A DNA stretch of 25,525 nt from Bacilli bacterium (GTDB taxonomy: Bacteria; Bacillota_I; Bacilli_A; RF39; UBA660): the NCBI GenBank assembly GCA_016302505.1, contig JAEDNL010000017.1, forward strand, positions 1 to 25,525, in the 5' to 3' direction. The notes below the pieces were generated by a model that saw nothing but the letters and a program-made list of their open reading frames with translations, ran no database searches and was not told the DNA's origin. Below, one piece after another: positions 22,475 to 25,525 of this stretch. Position 1 is the stretch's first letter. Each line of letters begins with the position of its first letter. A program made the position numbers and the translations under genes.

Positions 22475-22503
22475 ATTATATCATATTAAAATTCATTTGT
22501 CAA
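22475..22503 (-). promoter_or_regulatory. Consensus promoter inside the 3' end of the 22486 gene
   Basis: TTGACA (22498-22503), 17 bp, TATAAT (22475-22480), extended -10 ATGATATAAT. The -35 box encodes Leu-Thr of the terminal IDLTNEF-stop. Confidence 0.9.
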
Positions 22504-22704
22504 GTCTATTTTCCAATTTTTTTCAATAGAATTTTTACTTGAGTAAACTTCCATAATTTGTTTTTCTTCGTTTATATATGTAAAAATTTGATATGTATAC
22601 GACTTTTTTGGCTTTTTAACTATTATATCATAAAAGTTTCCTTTTGTCAATCCACTATTTGTATTTTCTCCAATATATTTTACATTATCAAATTCCAATT
22701 CCAT
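22486..22704 (-). CDS. Small SH3-like hypothetical protein
   Basis: 72 residues. The N-terminal KYIGENTNSGLTKGNFYDIIV follows a pattern common in small phage proteins (KY.G...SGLTKGK.Y.V), thought to be a small beta barrel; function unknown. The ATG at 22704 has AAGGAGATG upstream. It is the last gene of the 24013 transcript, and its final codons carry the next promoter's -35 box. Confidence 0.75.
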   Translation of the reverse strand: MELEFDNVKYIGENTNSGLTKGNFYDIIVKKPKKSYTYQIFTYINEEKQIMEVYSSKNSIEKNWKIDLTNEF

Positions 22705-22716
22705 AATTACATCTCC

Positions 22717-23154
22717 TTATTTAATTGGTATAAATGTTTCTTGATAATTTTTACAAACATATACATTATATTCATTATCATCTTCAAATCTAAATACGAA
22801 TATTGCTGTATTTCTACACATACGAAAAGAAACAAACTCTTCTTTATCTTTTTCTAATTTTTCAATACAATATTTTACCATGGCATTAATTTTTTCGTTT
22901 TCAACATCAATGTCATCTGAAAAATCTTCATAATGTGTTGGATATTCTAAATTATACTTATCCAATATAAGCATATCTGCCCATTCTTCATCATAATATT
23001 CATTTTGACAACAAGGACACATAACATAACCCATACCATAAGTACCAATTTTAATATCTTCTTGTCCGACTTCTAATTCTGCACCACAATCACATTTTAC
23101 TTTATATGTTCGTACCTCTTCTTTATTCATTTTTGGATTATAAATTACTCTCAT
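22717..23154 (-). CDS. Zinc-ribbon hypothetical protein
   Basis: 145 residues. CDCG (about 22-25) and CPCC (about 47-50) form a four-Cys zinc-ribbon pattern; the rest is acidic and mixed alpha/beta (EDFSDDIDVENEKINAMV; NTAIFVFRFEDDNEYNVYVC). The function is not recognised; zinc ribbons in phage replication regions often bind nucleic acid or partner proteins. ATG 23154 follows AAAGGAGAAT. The upstream interval contains two tandem palindromes (23173-23225). Confidence 0.75.
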   Translation of the reverse strand: MRVIYNPKMNKEEVRTYKVKCDCGAELEVGQEDIKIGTYGMGYVMCPCCQNEYYDEEWADMLILDKYNLEYPTHYEDFSDDIDVENEKINAMVKYCIEKLEKDKEEFVSFRMCRNTAIFVFRFEDDNEYNVYVCKNYQETFIPIK

Positions 23155-23172
23155 TTTTTATTCTCCTTTAGT

Positions 23173-23225
23173 AAAACCATTATTATAATGGTTTTTTATA
23201 TCGTTTTTACCATTATTATAATGGT
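23173..23225 (-). repeat. Two tandem copies of a 17-bp palindrome, 33 bp apart
   Basis: The 17-bp sequence ACCATTATAATAATGGT (8-bp arms around one central base) occurs at 23209-23225 and 23176-23192, a 33-bp period, about three helical turns. The proximal copy extends to 11-bp arms (23173-23195). Each contains TATAAT, so each could hide a -10 box, but neither has a TTGACA 17 bp upstream. They fill the gap between two genes and look like a paired operator or paired RNA hairpins. Confidence 0.65.
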
Positions 23226-23226
23226 T

Positions 23227-23691
23227 TTAATTATTATTTTTTAACTGTTTCTTATATTGCCAAATACATTCCCTTGTAATCATTTCAATATTTGGCTCGC
23301 ATTGTTTATAACAATCCCATTTTTCAAGTTTTGGATTTCTTTTTACTTGTTTCTCTAACTCTTCTTTTAAATCTTCCAAAGAACGAAAACTATCAATACT
23401 ATTATAAATATCTTCAACTTCTAAAACAAAAGCATCTGAAACTGAAATCTCATATTCTCGTCTTGACCATTCTTGACACATGATAATACTACGAATTTCT
23501 TCACATAATGCTTTAAAACCATATAAAGTTTCTTTATGATAACTTTCTCGTTTGTATTTCTTTGGATTTCTTAAATATTTTTTAATTTCTTTTTCTGTTC
23601 GTTCTTGAACATTAATATTTCTAAATACATTAAAATGTTCTACGCATTTTTTATTCCAATTATAATTTAAAACATAATATTCAAATTGCAT
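23227..23691 (-). CDS. Hypothetical protein
   Basis: 154 residues from ATG at 23691, favoured over an upstream TTG because GTGAGGAA sits about 8-10 nt before it, ending at the previous gene's stop. Charged and aromatic; contains a Lys/Arg-rich part (RTEKEIKKYLRNPKKYKRESYH) and a long acidic helix (DSFRSLEDLKEELEKQ). Two late Cys (CYKQC). Not recognised. Confidence 0.72.
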   Translation of the reverse strand: MQFEYYVLNYNWNKKCVEHFNVFRNINVQERTEKEIKKYLRNPKKYKRESYHKETLYGFKALCEEIRSIIMCQEWSRREYEISVSDAFVLEVEDIYNSIDSFRSLEDLKEELEKQVKRNPKLEKWDCYKQCEPNIEMITRECIWQYKKQLKNNN

Positions 23692-23695
23692 ATAA

Positions 23696-23944
23696 TTATT
23701 CCTCACCAACTTCTATTGTCATTTTAGCATTATCAAAAACTTCAACAATATCATATGACCAAACATCTGAATAATAGCATTTATCTAATAAATCATAAAT
23801 AATGGGATTAGCAAAATTATAACCTGTTAAATAAATCCCATATCCATAAATATTTCCATCTTTATTTCCAAATTTAACTAAAGTTCCACTTGCTAAAATT
23901 TTATAATTAATTTTATTATCTTTTTCTTTAATTTCAATTTTCAT
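23696..23944 (-). CDS. Small hypothetical beta-rich protein
   Basis: 82 residues, not recognised. ASGTLVKFGNKDGNIYGYGIYLTG suggests beta hairpins of an SH3-like fold; acidic C-terminus. ATG 23944 follows AAAAAGGAGAAT and the promoter at 23985-24013; it is the first gene of that transcript, with the next gene starting 4 bp after its stop. Confidence 0.72.
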   Translation of the reverse strand: MKIEIKEKDNKINYKILASGTLVKFGNKDGNIYGYGIYLTGYNFANPIIYDLLDKCYYSDVWSYDIVEVFDNAKMTIEVGEE

Positions 23945-23984
23945 TTTTAATTCTCCTTTTTATGTTTTCGTATTTCATAATATT

Positions 23985-24013
23985 ATTATATCACAATTCA
24001 ATATAAATGTCAA
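23985..24013 (-). promoter_or_regulatory. Consensus promoter overlapping the end of the nucleotidase gene
   Basis: TTGACA (24008-24013), 17 bp, TATAAT (23985-23990), extended -10 GTGATATAAT. The TGA inside the -35 box is the stop codon of the nucleotidase gene. Confidence 0.9.
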
Positions 24014-24600
24014 ATCCATTTATACATAACATAACCATTCCAATCTTTTTGCCATTCTCTTTCTTTGTCATCATTATATTCTCTAAATTGAATTTTAAAT
24101 GGTGCACTCGATTCTAATAAATTATTTGTACTATCATCAATAAACAAAGAATAATCAAGATAATTGTCTAAATTATGATAATACATATTAATAATACTTT
24201 TACTCATATTTAAAGGAATTGGAATAATTGGAATGTCATCTAATCCAATTCTTTTTAACATATGAATTTTTCCAAGATAATTTTCAGTTTTTGCTTTTGT
24301 CACGATAATTATATTATTTCTGTGACGTTTCATAAAATCAATTACACCATCAATATACTCTAATTCAAAGAAAAACTCTTTTGTTGTAAACAACAATTCC
24401 ATTTCTTCGTCTGTTAATGTTGGGTCTGCTTCTTTAAAATTCCAAGAAACAATGTCTTGTGGGTTAATATTTATATTGTGTTTCTTATTTAAAATATCCA
24501 CAATTGCTTTTACAGAATGTGTGATAACACCATCCCAATCTAAATAAATCATTTTAATATTATTTTCGTAAATAAATTTTTCAATATTGTCAATAACCAT
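24010..24600 (-). CDS. HAD-type 5'(3')-deoxyribonucleotidase-like phosphatase
   Basis: 196 residues. HAD motifs in order: YLDWDGVI with nucleophile Asp21 and acid/base Asp23, IIVTKAKT (motif II Thr101), a lysine-containing segment PLNMSKS (129-135, motif III region) and FIDDST (153-158, motif IV Asp155-Asp156). Size and motif spacing fit the NT5C-type deoxyribonucleotidases that many phages encode to dephosphorylate dNMPs. The start at 24600 overlaps the kinase gene by 11 nt, with AAAGGGAG upstream, so the two are translationally coupled. Substrate preference cannot be read from sequence; another small-molecule phosphatase is possible. Confidence 0.8.
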   Translation of the reverse strand: MVIDNIEKFIYENNIKMIYLDWDGVITHSVKAIVDILNKKHNININPQDIVSWNFKEADPTLTDEEMELLFTTKEFFFELEYIDGVIDFMKRHRNNIIIVTKAKTENYLGKIHMLKRIGLDDIPIIPIPLNMSKSIINMYYHNLDNYLDYSLFIDDSTNNLLESSAPFKIQFREYNDDKEREWQKDWNGYVMYKWI

Positions 24601-25165
24601 ATAATACTCCCTTTAATATCTTTTCTTCATTTGAATTTGAATTATTAATAAATATTCTATCTGAAATTTCTGCGACCTTATGGATTTCAAAATCTTCTTC
24701 ATCTGCTTTTAATCTTCTATTCCATTCTGTTTCATCGAATGAACCACGTTTTTTTGCTCTTTCAGTTCTTACTTCATTCATTGCTTCTATATAAACACAA
24801 TAACAGTTTTCTTTTCCATAATAATCATAAAATGATTTTGCTCCATTTAAATCTAAAATAACAACATATCTTTCATTTTCTAAATCTAAATCCTCTTTTA
24901 AAATTCCATAATACCAAGTATCTTCTTTTCCATTTAGTAAAGTATTGTAACTTCTATATTCAATTAGTTTATTTTGTTTAATCATATATTCAAATTCTCT
25001 TTTTGAACAAAAATGATATTCTACACCTTCTGTTTCATTTTCTCTTTTGGGTCTTGAAGTCCAAGATATAATTTGTTTAAAATTTTCATTTTTTATCAAT
25101 TGTCTTTGAATAAAATCTTTTCCACTACCACTTTTTCCACATAAAATTAAAATCTTATTTTTCAT
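24590..25165 (-). CDS. gmk: Guanylate-kinase-like nucleoside monophosphate kinase
   Basis: 191 residues. P-loop GKSGSGKD (10-17); the GMP-binding segment SWTSRPKRENETEGVEYHF (34-52) is characteristic of guanylate kinases (TSRxxRxxExxGxxYxF). A lid with Arg residues (ERAKKRGSFDETEWNRRL) follows. It would phosphorylate GMP/dGMP for nucleotide supply. The residue after the P-loop Lys is Asp, not the usual Ser/Thr, as seen in some phage NMP kinases, so specificity may differ. Start at ATG 25165: AGAAAGGAAA lies about 18 nt upstream, rather far, next to an alternative short ATG frame created by a local duplication (25159-25214). Confidence 0.82.
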   Translation of the reverse strand: MKNKILILCGKSGSGKDFIQRQLIKNENFKQIISWTSRPKRENETEGVEYHFCSKREFEYMIKQNKLIEYRSYNTLLNGKEDTWYYGILKEDLDLENERYVVILDLNGAKSFYDYYGKENCYCVYIEAMNEVRTERAKKRGSFDETEWNRRLKADEEDFEIHKVAEISDRIFINNSNSNEEKILKGVLYGY

Positions 25166-25214
25166 TTTTGATTTTCATTTTCCTTTCTTAATTTTCATTT
25201 TTGATTTTCATTTT
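25159..25214. repeat. 23-bp direct repeat spanning the kinase start, 33-bp period
   Basis: A 23-bp sequence (plus strand TTTTCATTTTTGATTTTC + ATTTT) occurs at 25159-25181 and exactly again at 25192-25214. Each copy carries two ATG codons on the minus strand; the kinase's own ribosome site lies between the copies. It looks like a recent tandem duplication of the start region. Confidence 0.75.
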
Positions 25215-25253
25215 TAAATTACAAAAATGTTTTTTAATATTTATAAAATTACT

Positions 25254-25469
25254 TTAATATTTCATATCAAGTTTATCCATTATTTTTTCCAATTTGTCTC
25301 TTCTTTCACAATAAATATTTGAACAAATATAATAATTATGAAAATGTCTTATTGCAAATTTTAATGTTTCTATTTCTTCTTTTTTAAAAAACATTCCTTC
25401 TGAAAATTTATAATCTTCTAAATTTACTTTTCCAAATCTTTTTCCATTAAAATAAACATTACCACTCAT
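25254..25469 (-). CDS. Small hypothetical protein
   Basis: 71 residues, not recognised. Starts MSGNVYFNGKRFGKVNLEDY, followed by a helical part with CSNIYCERRDKLEKIMDKL. The ATG at 25469 has GGGAGAT upstream and overlaps the end of the preceding gene by 11 nt, so it is probably coupled to it. Confidence 0.7.
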   Translation of the reverse strand: MSGNVYFNGKRFGKVNLEDYKFSEGMFFKKEEIETLKFAIRHFHNYYICSNIYCERRDKLEKIMDKLDMKY

Positions 25470-25525
25470 AAATCCAATCTCCCATCATCCCATCCATCAT
25501 CTCAATTTCATCAATTTCTTTATTT
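25459..25525 (-). CDS. C-terminal end of a gene entering from the right
   Basis: Open frame from the window edge to TAA at 25459-25461, reading NKEIDEIEMMDGMMGDWIYEW. Acidic, Met-rich tail; too short to identify. It overlaps the start of the 25254-25469 gene by 11 nt, a common phage arrangement. Confidence 0.6.
   Translation of the reverse strand, partial: NKEIDEIEMMDGMMGDWIYEW

Noticed and set aside
1..25525. CRISPR array, insertion sequence or integrase
   Set aside because: No regularly spaced repeats beyond the two 33-bp-period pairs, and no transposase or recombinase motif. The intein is the only mobile element seen.

Overview
The window looks like the DNA-replication and nucleotide-metabolism region of a tailed bacteriophage with a very AT-rich genome, probably infecting a Firmicutes host. 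The grounds are: every supported gene is on the minus strand; genes are packed with ATGA overlaps; ribosome binding sites are AGGAG-like; promoters are consensus sigma-70; there are many small orphan ORFs; and several proteins belong to families typical of Firmicutes and gut phages (YodL-like, crAss001_48-like, small Cys-rich proteins). No structural, lysis or integration gene is visible. TAA, TAG and TGA all act as stops, so the standard code is used.

Layout in transcription order (right to left). 25525-24010: small genes, then a guanylate-kinase-like NMP kinase overlapping a HAD-type 5'(3')-deoxyribonucleotidase. 24013-22486: four small unknown genes, one with a zinc ribbon, with two tandem palindromes between them. 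22503-20817: an unknown coiled-coil gene, a structured leader, tRNA-Ile(UAU), an unknown gene and a divergent ThyX-like protein. 20831-20048: three tiny coiled-coil genes, one behind a strongly folded leader RNA that carries a copy of the 16S rRNA anti-Shine-Dalgarno tail. 20041-17172: an SSB-like protein, a Sak4-like RecA-fold ATPase, a crAss001_48-like protein and a small gene broken by three in-frame stops, closed by a terminator. 17125-14751: a Cys-motif protein, a small SH3-like protein and a DnaB-type helicase. 14769-12481: three DNA methyltransferases. 12497-8692: a YodL-like protein, small genes, a DnaG-type primase, a second interrupted gene and a fourth methyltransferase. 8703-5023: RecJ-like exonuclease, an unknown gene and a DRB0094-type RNA ligase. 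5039-67: a small gene and a DnaE-type polymerase carrying a 430-residue intein with a LAGLIDADG homing endonuclease.

Together these encode most of a replisome (DnaE, DnaB, DnaG, SSB-like), recombination and nuclease functions (Sak4-like, RecJ), nucleotide supply (kinase, nucleotidase, possible ThyX), DNA modification (four methyltransferases with no visible restriction enzyme) and RNA maintenance (RNA ligase, tRNA-Ile).

The most striking feature is regulatory. Twelve promoters have exact TTGACA and TATAAT boxes with exactly 17 bp between them. Four have the -35 box inside the hairpin of the terminator of the preceding operon, and others have it inside the last codons of the preceding gene. 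The best candidates for something undescribed are the folded leader RNA at 20494-20590, these fused terminator/promoter modules, and the two genes interrupted only by in-frame stop codons.
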